In this document: piece after piece, positions 49,842 through 59,242 of the stretch
How positions within the stretch are numbered: position 1 is the stretch's first letter
Layout: each line of letters begins with the position of its first letter
The notes under the pieces: generated by a model
The model's database searches: none
What the model saw: only the letters and a program-made list of their open reading frames with translations
What the model was told of the DNA's origin: nothing
Program-made: the position numbers and the translations under genes
Origin: JAJYIW01 sp963781665
Lineage (GTDB): Bacteria; Chloroflexota; Anaerolineae; Anaerolineales; Anaerolineaceae
Assembly: GCA_963781665.1 (NCBI GenBank)
Contig: CAWAGA010000002.1
Coordinates: forward strand, 1,798,001 to 1,862,000
DNA: 64,000 nt
Direction: 5' to 3'

Positions 49842-51572
49842 ATGTTAACCGATCTGCGGATCGATAACTTTGCAATCATCCACAACCTGGAACTGAAACT
49901 CAGCCCGGGGTTGGTCATATTTACCGGTGAGACTGGAGCAGGTAAGTCCATTATCCTGGATGCCGTCGAAACCGTGCTGGGGGGGCGTTCCGATCCTACT
50001 TTCATCCGCTCGGGGACCGAACGAGCTAACATTGAAGCCGTCTTCATGGTTCCGGAAGAGATCAAAGGACCGGTCCATGCCATCCTGGCCCGCGAAGATT
50101 TGCTTGATGAAGAGACTTCTTTCCTGACGTTAGGCCGCGAACTGCGCCGCGAAGGCCGCAATAATGCTCGCGTCAATGGCCGGTTGGTCAACGTTGGGCT
50201 GCTGCGCGAGCTGGGCGCTTTCTTGGTTGACATCCACGGGCAGTCTGAACACCTTTCCCTGCTTGACGTTCGCCATCACCTGGAGCTGCTCGACCGGTTC
50301 GCAGGGACAGAAGAACTGGCAAAGTCTTTTTCCACCAGCTACCATCAGAACCAGGTCATCAAGCGCAAGCTTTATGATGCTCGCATGGCAGAGCAAGACG
50401 CCACCCGCCGGGTAGATCTGCTGTCTTACCAGGTCCAGGAGATCGAAGCGGCTCAGCTCAAGCAAGGGGAGGTAGAAGAGCTGCGCCAGGAACGCAGCCG
50501 GCTGGCCAACTCCGAGAATCTCGCTTCCCTGGCTCATGAGACCATCCAGCTCCTGGACGAAGGCACGCCTGAGGCACACCTTTCGGTCACGGATACGCTC
50601 GGCCAGGTGATTCGTAATTTGGGCAGCCTGGCGCGCATCGATTCGTCGATGAGTGAGTTGTATGACCAGACTGAAGCAGCCATGGAGACGCTGAGCGATC
50701 TGGCGCGTGAGCTGCGCGATTACCTCGAGCAGCTTGAGTTTAATCCCAAGCGGCTCGACCAGATCGAAGAACGCCTCGACCTGATCCATAATCTGGAGCG
50801 GAAATACGGAGACGGCATCGAAAAAGTGCTGGCGTTCGCCGCTCAATCCAGAGAGGATCTGGAGTCGATCTCTCATTCCGGCGAGCGCATCACCGAACTG
50901 GAGAAGCAGGAGACCAATCTGCTCTCTGAGCTTCTCCAAATGGGTAATGAATTAAAAGATAAACGGCATGCAGCCGCTGAAAAGTTGAGCAAAGCCATCG
51001 AAATTGAACTGAGCGATCTGCGTATGAGCGGGGCAAAATTCGCGGTCGATTTCCAGATAAAAGCTGATCCGAAGGGGATAGTATTGCCAGATGGCCGGCG
51101 AGTGGCATACGATGCCACCGGCTTCGAGCGGGTTGAGTTCCTAATTGCGCCTAATCCAGGTGAGGGTCTCAAACCGCTGGCGAAGATTGCCTCGGGGGGT
51201 GAGACTTCACGCTTGATGCTCGCCCTGAAGAACGTTCTGGTCCAGGCTGATACCATTCCTACCCTGGTTTTCGACGAGATCGATCAAGGCATCGGGGGGC
51301 GGGTCGGAATGGTTATCGGTGAAAAGCTGTGGCGTTTGGGCCGCCAGCATCAGGTGCTTTGCATTACCCACCTGCCCCAACTGGCTGCTTATGGAAATAG
51401 CCATTACCGGGTAGCCAAGTTGATCCGCGATGGACGCACCTCGACCGCGGTCGAGCCATTGGAAGGCGATGAGCGCAAGCGGGAGCTGGCCCAGATGCTG
51501 GGTGCCGTCAGTGATGGCACGCTCAAATCGGCCGAGGAAATGCTGGCAGCAGTAAGGGACCAGACTGGATAA
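49842..51572 (+). CDS. recN: DNA repair protein RecN
   Basis: The 576-residue SMC-like ATPase of double-strand-break repair has IDNFAIIHNLELKLSPGLVIFTGETGAGKSI with Walker A GETGAGKS (residues 27-34). A central coiled coil runs from about residue 155 to 385. The C-terminal half has KIASGGETSRLMLALKNVL (signature) and LVFDEIDQGIGG (Walker B), followed by QHQVLCITHLPQLAAYG. Length is typical. It is the last gene of a nadK-led group and converges on a minus-strand membrane protein gene. Confidence 0.95.
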   Translation: MLTDLRIDNFAIIHNLELKLSPGLVIFTGETGAGKSIILDAVETVLGGRSDPTFIRSGTERANIEAVFMVPEEIKGPVHAILAREDLLDEETSFLTLGRELRREGRNNARVNGRLVNVGLLRELGAFLVDIHGQSEHLSLLDVRHHLELLDRFAGTEELAKSFSTSYHQNQVIKRKLYDARMAEQDATRRVDLLSYQVQEIEAAQLKQGEVEELRQERSRLANSENLASLAHETIQLLDEGTPEAHLSVTDTLGQVIRNLGSLARIDSSMSELYDQTEAAMETLSDLARELRDYLEQLEFNPKRLDQIEERLDLIHNLERKYGDGIEKVLAFAAQSREDLESISHSGERITELEKQETNLLSELLQMGNELKDKRHAAAEKLSKAIEIELSDLRMSGAKFAVDFQIKADPKGIVLPDGRRVAYDATGFERVEFLIAPNPGEGLKPLAKIASGGETSRLMLALKNVLVQADTIPTLVFDEIDQGIGGRVGMVIGEKLWRLGRQHQVLCITHLPQLAAYGNSHYRVAKLIRDGRTSTAVEPLEGDERKRELAQMLGAVSDGTLKSAEEMLAAVRDQTG

Positions 51573-51637
51573 TCACAAAATATTTCCCGTGATCCATTTC
51601 GTCTAAAATAGAATCCTAATAATTACACTTTCCCCAA

Positions 51638-52609
51638 TTAAAACGAAAATACCATCCGGCGCTTCTCAAGCCAGCAGGCAATCGCCGAAAGAACCGCTAA
51701 TAACCCGATCGCTTGCAAGGCAACCAGCCAGGCCGGGGCTGTGGCATACCAGCCTGTAATTTCTGGCAGGACAAAAATTCCCAGAAATACCTGGTGCAAC
51801 ACGTAAAGAAGGAAAGGATTCTTGCCCCAGGCTGACAATAGCGGAAAATTTAAGTGCAGCCGATCCACCAGCAGCGAAAAAGCCGCGAAGAGCAGCCCAC
51901 TTACCGCCAGGCTGATCAGGATATAGGTGGGCGAGACCCGGTTCTTGCTCACAGGCGACCAGATCGAAAGAGTCAGGCCGGCTGCCAACGCCAGTATCGA
52001 ACCTGCCAGGAACCACTTCTTTTTGTCGTTGTGGTCGTGGAAGAGATCGGCCAGCACCGTTGCCAGGATCAACATGGCAGCCCAATCGAGCGACCCCTCG
52101 ATTCCGCCGTGCGGGGAACCCAGCACAATGGGCAGCCAGCCAGCCTGGTAGAGCAGTCCTTGGAAAATCGCCAGCAGCGCCAGGCCGATCACGGTTCGCA
52201 CCCATTTCGGAAGTAGGATGGTAGGCAAGGTGAGCAGCCCGGCAACCCCAATGGCCTGCAGGACACCCCAGTTGATCCCACTCGAATCCTGGCCGAAAAT
52301 GATCTCACCCGCCACCAGAATTGTTCCTACGCCGATGATCCCCAGGTACCGGGTGGTGGTATGCCAGGCTGCCTTTGCCTGGCCTTGTGCTGCTAATCTC
52401 CTTCGGTAGGAAAGACCGTAGGTCAATCCAATGGAAAAGATGAAAAAGGGAGCGATCAGGTCAATTACCGTCAGCCCAACGTCGGGAGCGTGTTTCAACC
52501 AGGCCGGTATCCACACTACGCCAGCCAGGTAGTTGGCCAGCACCATCAAGACAATAGCCAGCCCCCGGTATTGGTCGATCAATTCGAGCCGCTGATAAGA
52601 GCTCGCCAT
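51638..52609 (-). CDS. heparan-alpha-glucosaminide acetyltransferase-like membrane protein (DUF5009 class)
   Basis: The 323-residue protein has about nine to ten hydrophobic segments. The start is RLELIDQYRGLAIVLMVLANY, the hallmark of the HGSNAT/DUF5009/YeiB-like acyltransferase group, and DLIAPFFIFSIGLTYGLSYRRR follows. WAAMLILATVLADLF and KNPFLLYVLHQVFLG resemble late helices of the group. It may transfer an acetyl or acyl group across the membrane to a sugar; the substrate is unknown. It is 10 bases after the mutS2 stop on the same strand. Confidence 0.8.
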   Translation of the reverse strand: MASSYQRLELIDQYRGLAIVLMVLANYLAGVVWIPAWLKHAPDVGLTVIDLIAPFFIFSIGLTYGLSYRRRLAAQGQAKAAWHTTTRYLGIIGVGTILVAGEIIFGQDSSGINWGVLQAIGVAGLLTLPTILLPKWVRTVIGLALLAIFQGLLYQAGWLPIVLGSPHGGIEGSLDWAAMLILATVLADLFHDHNDKKKWFLAGSILALAAGLTLSIWSPVSKNRVSPTYILISLAVSGLLFAAFSLLVDRLHLNFPLLSAWGKNPFLLYVLHQVFLGIFVLPEITGWYATAPAWLVALQAIGLLAVLSAIACWLEKRRMVFSF

Positions 52610-52619
52610 TTGATGGTCT

Positions 52620-55046
52620 TTAATCGTTTTCTATGCGAGCTACCGTCACACCATCTCCCCCTTCTTTTTCCTGGCCGCTTTCCCAATTTTTGACGTTCGG
52701 TGAGCTTTGCAGCAGTTCGCGCACCACCTGGCGTAAACGCCCGGTGCCCTTGCCGTGGATAATGCGCACAAAAGGCAGGCCAGCCAGGTAGGCCGATTCG
52801 AGGTAGCGCTCCAACGCGTCAATCGCATCCTCGGCCCGCTGGCCGCGTAGGTCAATCTCCATCCCCGGTGAAGGGCGGAAAATGCTGCTGCCCACCGATT
52901 GGGAAACTGCATGTTTCTCCGACTGCGCAATCTGATGGATTTGAGCCTGTTGAGGAGCCGGTTCGAGATCCTCTTCGCCCGCCCGCTGGAGATCGCCTAA
53001 CCGGGCCCGAACCCGCAGTGTTCCAACCTGGACTTCGACATCGTTTTCACCCAGGGAAGAGACCACGCCCTCCATCTTAAGCGAGCGCAGGCGGACCTTT
53101 TCACCCAGCCGCAGTGGTCCACGTGACACAGCCCGGGATGCGAGCTGTGGCTTGCGCTCCACCGGTCGCTCAACCTGTTCTTCCAGGTCTGCAACCTGGT
53201 CCTCTACCGACTCCAGAGCAGACAAAGGCTGGCGCGCCCGGTTCAAACTGCGGCGAACCTCTTCGAGCTCAGTCCGCAGACGATACACTTCACTTTCGGC
53301 CTCGGACCGGGCTTGTTCCAGCACCTTACGGCGCTCATCCTCGATATTTTCCAGGCGAACCGCCAGGTCACGGCGAATTATATCTGCATCCCGAGCAGCT
53401 TTATCGGCGAAGGCGCGCGCCTGGCGCGCCTGGTCGCGCTGACGGTGGATCTCATCCAACAGGTCCTCGGCGTGAAGGTCGTCCGGGTTCAGACTGCCCC
53501 GAGCGGCTGTCACGATCTCACCCGGTAAGCCCAATCGTTCGGCAATCGCGAGGGCGTTCGACCGGCCGGGCAGGCCGATCGTCAGGTGATAAGTAGGTCG
53601 CAGCGTCTCCAGGTTAAACTCGACGCTGGCATTGGTCACACCTGGGGTGGAATGGGCATAAGCCTTCAATTCAGGATAGTGGGTTGCCACCAAGCTGGTA
53701 ATGTTACGCTCGAGCAAATAGCTCATAACAGCCTGCGCCAGGGCAGAGCCCTCCTGGGGATCGGTTCCGGCGCCCAGCTCGTCCAAGAGCACCAGCGAAA
53801 AACGACCAGCTTCTGCCAGGATGTGAACCAGGTTGGTCACGTGGCCCGAAAAAGTCGACAGCGACTGCTCGATGGACTGCTCATCCCCAATATCGGCATA
53901 TACCGAATCGAAAAAACTCAACTCTGACCCGGATTGGGCCGGGATGTGCAGCCCGGTCTGGGCCATCAAGACCAGCAGGCCAACCGTCTTTAAGGTGACC
54001 GTCTTGCCGCCGGTATTGGGTCCGGTAATCACCAGGGCATAAACCTCACCTTCCAGGTACACGTCGATAGGGACCACCTTTTCTGGGTGGAGGAGCGGGT
54101 GGCGCGCTTCGTACAGGCGAATGGTGCTGCCAGGGTGCCCTTTAGTCGACTGCGGGCGGAAAGGGACCAGCACCGGTTCGGTAGCGTGCAAGTCTTCAGC
54201 ATATTTGGCCCGCATGAATGCCAGGTCGATCTCGGCCATTATCTCGACCAGCTCAACCAACAGGGAGGCGTACATGCCAACCTGGTGGCTTAGCTCGGTC
54301 AGAATGCGCCTTTCTTCGTCGCGTTCGGCCAGCTGCAGCTCGCGATACTGGTTGTTAAGCTCGACGACAGCAAGCGGCTCAACGAAGAGGGTCGCCCCCG
54401 ATTGGGATTGGTCGTGGATGATCGAGTGCAGACGCCCTTTAAACTCGGCTCGCAACGGCACGACATAGCGCCCGTTGCGTTGGGTGATCAGCGCTTCCTG
54501 CAGCATGGGAGCCGTTCGGCTGTCGTTAATGATCCGTCCCAGCTTCGACATCAGCCGCTCGTGGGCTATCTTCAAATCCCGCCGGATTCTCCCCAGGGCG
54601 TCCGAGGCTGAGTTGAGAATATCGCCACGCTCGGAAATAGCCTTCGAAATGGTATCGACCAGGCCGGGCGGAGCCGGCAGGGCTTTAGCCAGGCTGCTCA
54701 TAATGGGGAATTGTGCTTCCAGGCGATCGAAGGTGCGAGCGATCGTACGGGCGGAAATCAAGGTGCTTTTTATCGCCAGAAGATCGGCCGGCTCGAGGAT
54801 TGCTCCATGGTTGGCCAGATCGACCTGTGGCCGGATATCGTGCACCCCACCGACACTGACGTCAGCGTCGACTGCCAACAGGCGGCGTGCCTCGCTCGTT
54901 TGCGCCAGGCGCGAGCGAGCCTCTTCCAGGCTGGTTGCCGTCTGCAGGGCACGCGCCAGCTCTCCCGATGCGCTGAAAGAGGCGTATCCGGCCAGCCGGT
55001 CGAGAATTTTAGGGAATTCCAGGGTCGCCAGGGTTTTTACATCCAT
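52620..55046 (-). CDS. mutS2: MutS2 family endonuclease/ribosome-rescue ATPase
   Basis: The 808-residue protein has the MutS core domains III and V. The Walker A is GPNTGGKTVTLKTVGLL; later come STFSGHVTNL, LVLLDELGAGTDPQEGSALAQA (Walker B) and TSLVATHYPELKAYA. A coiled coil with a KOW-like basic region follows (residues 520-690), and the C-terminal Smr domain has IDLRGQRAEDAI and FVRIIHGKGTGRLR. MutS2 suppresses recombination and, in Bacillus, splits collided ribosomes; either role is possible. It starts at ATG 55044-55046 and divergently faces the cupin gene. Confidence 0.93.
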   Translation of the reverse strand: MDVKTLATLEFPKILDRLAGYASFSASGELARALQTATSLEEARSRLAQTSEARRLLAVDADVSVGGVHDIRPQVDLANHGAILEPADLLAIKSTLISARTIARTFDRLEAQFPIMSSLAKALPAPPGLVDTISKAISERGDILNSASDALGRIRRDLKIAHERLMSKLGRIINDSRTAPMLQEALITQRNGRYVVPLRAEFKGRLHSIIHDQSQSGATLFVEPLAVVELNNQYRELQLAERDEERRILTELSHQVGMYASLLVELVEIMAEIDLAFMRAKYAEDLHATEPVLVPFRPQSTKGHPGSTIRLYEARHPLLHPEKVVPIDVYLEGEVYALVITGPNTGGKTVTLKTVGLLVLMAQTGLHIPAQSGSELSFFDSVYADIGDEQSIEQSLSTFSGHVTNLVHILAEAGRFSLVLLDELGAGTDPQEGSALAQAVMSYLLERNITSLVATHYPELKAYAHSTPGVTNASVEFNLETLRPTYHLTIGLPGRSNALAIAERLGLPGEIVTAARGSLNPDDLHAEDLLDEIHRQRDQARQARAFADKAARDADIIRRDLAVRLENIEDERRKVLEQARSEAESEVYRLRTELEEVRRSLNRARQPLSALESVEDQVADLEEQVERPVERKPQLASRAVSRGPLRLGEKVRLRSLKMEGVVSSLGENDVEVQVGTLRVRARLGDLQRAGEEDLEPAPQQAQIHQIAQSEKHAVSQSVGSSIFRPSPGMEIDLRGQRAEDAIDALERYLESAYLAGLPFVRIIHGKGTGRLRQVVRELLQSSPNVKNWESGQEKEGGDGVTVARIEND

Positions 55047-55069
55047 TGCAGGAGCAAGTTTATCATAAA

Positions 55070-55098
55070 TTCAAATAGCCCACTATTTAGACTATAAT
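55070..55098 (+). promoter_or_regulatory. promoter of the cupin gene
   Basis: TTCAAA (55070-55075), a 17-base spacer and TATAAT (55093-55098) lie 47 bases before the cupin ATG, which has an AGAAGGAGG ribosome-binding site. Confidence 0.6.
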
Positions 55099-55144
55099 TT
55101 TCATATCGGGATAAATCTGTTATTTTTAGAAGGAGGCTTTAATT

Positions 55145-55534
55145 ATGACCGGTTACGTAGGTCCTATCGAACAGCAAACCATGAAGAACGACTACTTCCG
55201 CCAGGTATTATTTACTGGAAAACACGCCCAGCTTGTGGTGATGTGCCTGCAGCCCGGTGAAGAGATCGGGAACGAAGTCCATGGTAATGTGGACCAGTTC
55301 TTCCGAATCGAAGCCGGTGAGGCTAAATTCGTTTTCAACGGGACAGAAGAGCACGTTGTCCACGATGGCGACGCAGTCCTAGTGCCGGCCGGCACCTTCC
55401 ACAATGTGATCAATACCTCACAGACTGAAAAGCTCAAGCTGTATACCGTTTATTCTCCCCCCAATCATCCGGACGGCACCATTCACAAGAATAAGGCCGA
55501 AGCCGAAGAAGCGGAAAAGCGCGAACACCACTAG
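55145..55534 (+). CDS. single-domain cupin protein
   Basis: The 129-residue protein has both cupin motifs: PGEEIGNEVHGNVDQFFRIEAG (with His and Glu ligands in EVH..VDQF.RIE) and DGDAVLVPAGTFHNVIN (His). The C-terminal tail is charged (HKNKAEAEEAEKREHH). It probably binds a metal; the substrate is unknown. A strong AAGGAGG site precedes the ATG and a promoter is visible at 55070-55098. A DinB-like remnant begins just after its stop. Confidence 0.9.
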   Translation: MTGYVGPIEQQTMKNDYFRQVLFTGKHAQLVVMCLQPGEEIGNEVHGNVDQFFRIEAGEAKFVFNGTEEHVVHDGDAVLVPAGTFHNVINTSQTEKLKLYTVYSPPNHPDGTIHKNKAEAEEAEKREHH

Positions 55535-55536
55535 AG

Positions 55537-55764
55537 ATATTGATCGATATTTCAGGGTCCATCCGGCGATGGACCGCCAATGCTGCAGGTATACGATCCC
55601 TGGTAGAGACCATTTCAGACGAGCAGGCTTAGTGGAAACCTGACCTGCAGAGCTGGTGCCTGAAAGAGGTTATGGAGAACGTTTATAACGAGGAACGGAT
55701 TGCGTTTCAGCCAGGTCATTTTGCTGCAGCATACTTTCTTCCAGCCCCTTACCCGGTGAAATGA
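55537..55764 (+). pseudogene. DinB-family protein remnant
   Basis: A frame right after the cupin stop reads IRRWTANAAGIRSLVETIS, DEQA, TAG (55630-55632), then WKPDLQSWCLKEVMENVYNE and ERIAF before degenerating and ending at TGA 55762-55764. This matches the N-terminal part of DinB-like four-helix proteins (helix 1, then a 'Qa.WkP....WSl.EVl.Hl.deEr.dF' block). The in-frame stop falls between Ala and Trp, where relatives usually carry Arg. The C-terminal two thirds are gone. The hairpin GGTCCATC/GATGGACC (55556-55575) lies in the same stretch. The remaining gap, 55765-56035, holds only the next promoter. Confidence 0.6.
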
Positions 55765-55933
55765 CTGCATTCGCCTGTATTTAATGGTTTCTTCTGCCTT
55801 ATTTATACGTTTAAAAAAACAGGCTCACCCTCGTGTTTTATCCGCAATGGAAGCCGTGCATCTTATCTTTATAAATATGAAAACCTGTGAGTGATGGGGG
55901 AAAACCCTATCCCAAATTATCGGTAATTCCCCA

Positions 55934-55962
55934 TTGCTTTGCGTCTAGAATTTGTCTATAGT
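55934..55962 (+). promoter_or_regulatory. promoter of the GlsB-YggT-like pair
   Basis: TTGCTT (55934-55939), a 17-base spacer and TATAGT (55957-55962) lie about 74 bases upstream of the ATG at 56036, which has TTGGAGGAATT as its ribosome-binding site. Confidence 0.55.
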
Positions 55963-56035
55963 GGGTTTGAAAACGGAAAAGGGGGCATAAACTCTCTGCC
56001 AAGAGAATAGTTATCAATCATTTGGAGGAATTATC

Positions 56036-56320
56036 ATGTCTTTGCTTGGATTTATCTTACTTCTTGCCGTCGCGGCTATTGTCGGTACGATTGGACAGGC
56101 TCTGGCCGGTTATTCGGTCGGTGGCTGTATCGCTTCGATTATCCTGGGTTTTGTAGGAGCCTATATCGGTTTCTGGCTTGCCGGGGTCCTCAGCTTACCC
56201 ATCTTTTTTGCCGTACAGGTTGACGGGCGTAGTTTCCCAATCATCTGGTCCATCATTGGAGCCGCGCTCCTCACCGCTGCCATTGGCCTGGTCACCAGAC
56301 GCAGGAGGACTTTATTATGA
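56036..56320 (+). CDS. GlsB/YeaQ/YmgE-family small membrane protein
   Basis: The 94-residue protein has three hydrophobic segments with the glycine-rich pattern of transglycosylase-associated (GlsB/YeaQ/YmgE) stress proteins: AAIVGTIGQALAGYSVGGC and SIILGFVGAYIGFWLA. It ends in basic residues (RRRRTLL). Homologs are induced by envelope or general stress; the mechanism is unknown. The stop overlaps the next ATG by ATGA. Confidence 0.87.
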   Translation: MSLLGFILLLAVAAIVGTIGQALAGYSVGGCIASIILGFVGAYIGFWLAGVLSLPIFFAVQVDGRSFPIIWSIIGAALLTAAIGLVTRRRRTLL

Positions 56321-56781
56321 TTACCCACGAAATTGAAAACAAATCCACAGACCGACGAGAAAGAGTATCAATCGAACGGTCCGGTGATTACGAACACCAG
56401 GAGCGAATTGTAGAGGACCTGGAGGCCGAAAGAAGGCTTTTATCCTTCCGCATCACCCGGGTCATCTACATCCTCTTTGGTACCCTGGAAGCATTATTGG
56501 GCTTGCGCTTCATCTTCAAACTGATCGGTGCTAATGCTGGTAACCCCTTTGCCCAGGGGGTTTACCAGTTCACCGACCTGTTTTTATCTCCTTTCTCATC
56601 GTTGGTTGCAAACCCGTCATTGGGAATTTCAGCCCTGGAGCTTACGACCTTGATTAGCATGATAATCTACCTGCTTGCAGCCTGGCTGCTCGTGCAAATG
56701 GTCTGGTTGTTTTTCTACCGGATGCGCACTCGTTCAGTGACCACAATTGATCGCCAGGGAGATTATATCGATAAAGATTAA
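56317..56781 (+). CDS. YggT-family-like membrane protein with a charged N-terminal tail
   Basis: The 154-residue protein has a charged N-terminal region (residues 1-40, rich in Glu and Arg), then two or three hydrophobic segments. YILFGTLEALLGLRFIFKLIGAN and SPFSSLVANPSL are typical of the YggT/YlmG fold, and a C-terminal basic/acidic tail follows. It is coupled to the GlsB-like gene (ATGA overlap 56317-56320), which suggests a joint role in envelope stress. Confidence 0.8.
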   Translation: MITHEIENKSTDRRERVSIERSGDYEHQERIVEDLEAERRLLSFRITRVIYILFGTLEALLGLRFIFKLIGANAGNPFAQGVYQFTDLFLSPFSSLVANPSLGISALELTTLISMIIYLLAAWLLVQMVWLFFYRMRTRSVTTIDRQGDYIDKD

Positions 56782-56897
56782 CATCTTCTACCGGGAATGC
56801 GTTCAAAGCATCTACTGCAGGCCAGTTCAGCAGCCTGGGACTCTCAACCCCCGACTTTCATATTTGGTATAATGAACCCAAGTAAAGGTTACCAATT

Positions 56898-58013
56898 ATG
56901 TCCACAATGGCTGATGTCTTAGATCGACTGACTGCACCGGGCAAGCTGGTTGAACCATTCCCGGAAGAAGGAACTATCCGCTGCCTGGCCTGCGGCCATC
57001 GCTGCGTCATCCGCAGCGGGAAGCGCGGCATCTGCCAGGTACGGTTTAACCAGGACGGCGAACTGCGCGTCCCCTCGGGTTACGTAGCTGCTTTGCAAGC
57101 CGATCCAATCGAAAAAAAGCCCTTTTCACACTTCCTTCCAGGCAGCACCGCCCTGACATTTGGTATGTTGGGCTGCGACTTTCATTGCGGTTACTGTCAA
57201 AACTGGTTCACCAGCCAGGCATTGCGGGACCCGGAATCCGAAGGTGCCCTGAGACTGGTTCAAAAGGTCACTCCTGAGCAGATGGTGTCTTATGCCCACC
57301 GGGTAGGCGCTAACGTGATCGCCTCCTCGTACAACGAACCACTCATCACCACCGAATGGGCGGTAGACATCTTCAAAGTCGCTAAAGCCGCCGGCCTACA
57401 GTGCGTCTACATTTCCAATGGCAATGCCACCCCCGAAGCACTTGATATGCTCAGTCCTTATATTTCCGGCTATAAGATCGATCTGAAGACGATGCAGGAT
57501 CGCCAATATCGCAAGCTGGGAGGTGTGCTGGCGCACGTTCTAGATACCATAAAGATGGCCCACGAGCGCGGGCTGTGGGTCGAGGTGGTCACCCTGGTGG
57601 TTCCGGGCCTAAACGACAGCCCGGAAGAGCTGTGGAATGCCGCACGCTATATTGCTTCAATTTCAATGGATATACCCTGGCATGTCACTGCTTACCATCC
57701 CGATTACAAGATGGATTCGGCCGGGCCAACGCCAACGGCCACCCTCCAGCAGGCAGCCGAGATCGGACAAGAGGCAGGTCTGCATTACGTTTATGCCGGC
57801 AACATCCCCGGGCGGGTCGGTTCCCTGGAAGACACATTCTGCCCCTCCTGCAGCACCCGCCTGATACATCGTTACGCCTACACCATCCTGGATTACCGCA
57901 TCACCCCCCAAGGCACCTGCCCGAAGTGCGGCATTCATATCGCCGGAGTATGGACCGGCCAGCCTGAAACCGTTGAGCTTAACGGCCCGGGTATGCCGCG
58001 CAGGGTCAGATAG
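56898..58013 (+). CDS. amrS: AmmeMemoRadiSam-system radical SAM enzyme
   Basis: The 371-residue PflA-like radical SAM protein has the cluster motif CDFHCGYC (Cys93, 97, 100). An N-terminal CxxC region (CLACGHRC, C at 46) comes first, then KKPFSHFLPGSTALTFG, ASSYNEPLITTEW and VYISNGNATPEALD, all typical of the family. A C-terminal zinc-like CPSC...CPKC ends it. The usual partners (Memo and AmmeCR1 domains) are not in this window, so they may lie elsewhere. The start ATG 56898 is preceded by AAAGG. Confidence 0.88.
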   Translation: MSTMADVLDRLTAPGKLVEPFPEEGTIRCLACGHRCVIRSGKRGICQVRFNQDGELRVPSGYVAALQADPIEKKPFSHFLPGSTALTFGMLGCDFHCGYCQNWFTSQALRDPESEGALRLVQKVTPEQMVSYAHRVGANVIASSYNEPLITTEWAVDIFKVAKAAGLQCVYISNGNATPEALDMLSPYISGYKIDLKTMQDRQYRKLGGVLAHVLDTIKMAHERGLWVEVVTLVVPGLNDSPEELWNAARYIASISMDIPWHVTAYHPDYKMDSAGPTPTATLQQAAEIGQEAGLHYVYAGNIPGRVGSLEDTFCPSCSTRLIHRYAYTILDYRITPQGTCPKCGIHIAGVWTGQPETVELNGPGMPRRVR

Positions 58014-58065
58014 CTTTCTAATAAATTAGAAAATACACCAGGTCAACACAGATAAACACTACTAA

Positions 58066-58098
58066 AACCGCAAGAAGAAATCTATTTTATTTGCGGTT
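58066..58098. terminator. possible terminator between convergent amrS and holA
   Basis: AACCGCAA (58066-58073) and TTGCGGTT (58091-58098) form an 8-bp stem with a 17-base loop. On the minus strand a T run follows (TTTTAG), which suits holA better than amrS. Confidence 0.5.
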
Positions 58099-58108
58099 GA
58101 GTAAAGTA

Positions 58109-59242
58109 TTAAGCTGCCAGTTCTGCAATCAGGGTATCCAAAGCAACATCGGCCGGCGCCTGGCTGGTCTTCGCCGCCACGTCGATCTCGAGAAGGCGGT
58201 GGTAGATGGCTATCAATTTCGCCAGGGTGTAATATTGAGCCTGGCCGGCCAGTTTGCGTGCAATGAACGGATGTACCTTCCCCCCATTCCTTTCCTTAAC
58301 TTCGCTCGCGACAATATCTGCACTTCCACCTTCGTCTAACACCTCACGTGCTTGAAGCAGCAGGCGGAACTGGCGGATGATCATGCCAAACAATTCGAAC
58401 GGATCATTTTCTTCTTCCAACTGATGGAGCGTCTTCAACGCCGTCTGCCCGTTGCGCTCGCCGATAGCGTCTACCAGGGTAAAAATGCTGGCTTGATTAG
58501 TTCGCGCCGTCAGCAGGGTCACGTCGTCCTCATCGACCGGCCGGCTGTAGTCGACGTACGTCAGCAGTTTGATAATTTCCTGATCAGCAACCCGGGTATC
58601 CTGCCCGATGTGGTCTGCCAGGACTCTGGCAGCCTGTGGCGTGAACTGTCCGTGCTGCGCCTCGGCCTGCCGCCGAATCCAACCCGGCATATCTTCGACA
58701 GTTGGTAGGGGACATTCCTGCCTCCAGGCGCGTGCGCCAGCTCGCTCGCTCCAGCGCCTCAACCAGTGGTTGGCGGTCAATGTTTCCCACTGCCACTCTC
58801 CTCTACGCCTCACTCGGGTATCCTCCACCACCAGCACCAGAGCGGTGGAAGCAGGGATTTCGTCCAGCAGAGCCAGAAATTTTTCTCTGGCAGCCCGCTG
58901 AGCCGCATTCAACCGGCTGGTGCCTCTTTCTTCTTCAGGGTTCTCTCCCCTGGGCCCTCGGTTCGTAAACCGCGACAGCGGGTTGGTCAGCACAACCAGA
59001 CGCCTCTCAGCCAGGAAGGGCATTGAACAGGCAGCCGAGCGGATGTCGTCGTTGCTGGCCTGGCGCCCATCGAGGTGAGAGATATTAAGGTCGGCAATCG
59101 ACGGATCGCCCAGGCGCGATTCGAGTGAGGCGACATATTTTTGGATAGCAAAAGCATCGTCACCATAAAGGACGATTATTGAGGGTTTCACCTCCTCTTC
59201 AGGCGAAGTCCTCCCCTCCGCAAGAGACTGGTCGTCATCCAT
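58109..59242 (-). CDS. holA: DNA polymerase III delta subunit
   Basis: The 377-residue protein has an N-terminal AAA+-like domain with IIVLYGDDAFAIQKYVASLE, RRLVVLTNPL and the clamp-loader arrangement. The C-terminal HolA collar domain has QLEEENDPFELFGMIIRQFRLLLQAREV. The middle part (residues 90-170) is longer and more charged than in E. coli and includes RGEWQWETLTANHWLRRWSE. It works as a wrench that opens the sliding clamp. The ATG overlaps the DUF6391 stop by 8 bases (59235-59242). Confidence 0.87.
   Translation of the reverse strand: MDDDQSLAEGRTSPEEEVKPSIIVLYGDDAFAIQKYVASLESRLGDPSIADLNISHLDGRQASNDDIRSAACSMPFLAERRLVVLTNPLSRFTNRGPRGENPEEERGTSRLNAAQRAAREKFLALLDEIPASTALVLVVEDTRVRRRGEWQWETLTANHWLRRWSERAGARAWRQECPLPTVEDMPGWIRRQAEAQHGQFTPQAARVLADHIGQDTRVADQEIIKLLTYVDYSRPVDEDDVTLLTARTNQASIFTLVDAIGERNGQTALKTLHQLEEENDPFELFGMIIRQFRLLLQAREVLDEGGSADIVASEVKERNGGKVHPFIARKLAGQAQYYTLAKLIAIYHRLLEIDVAAKTSQAPADVALDTLIAELAA

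Noticed and set aside
50130..50939. 269-codon minus-strand frame inside recN
   Set aside because: Antisense shadow of the recN coiled-coil region; leucine/glutamine-rich translation without motifs.
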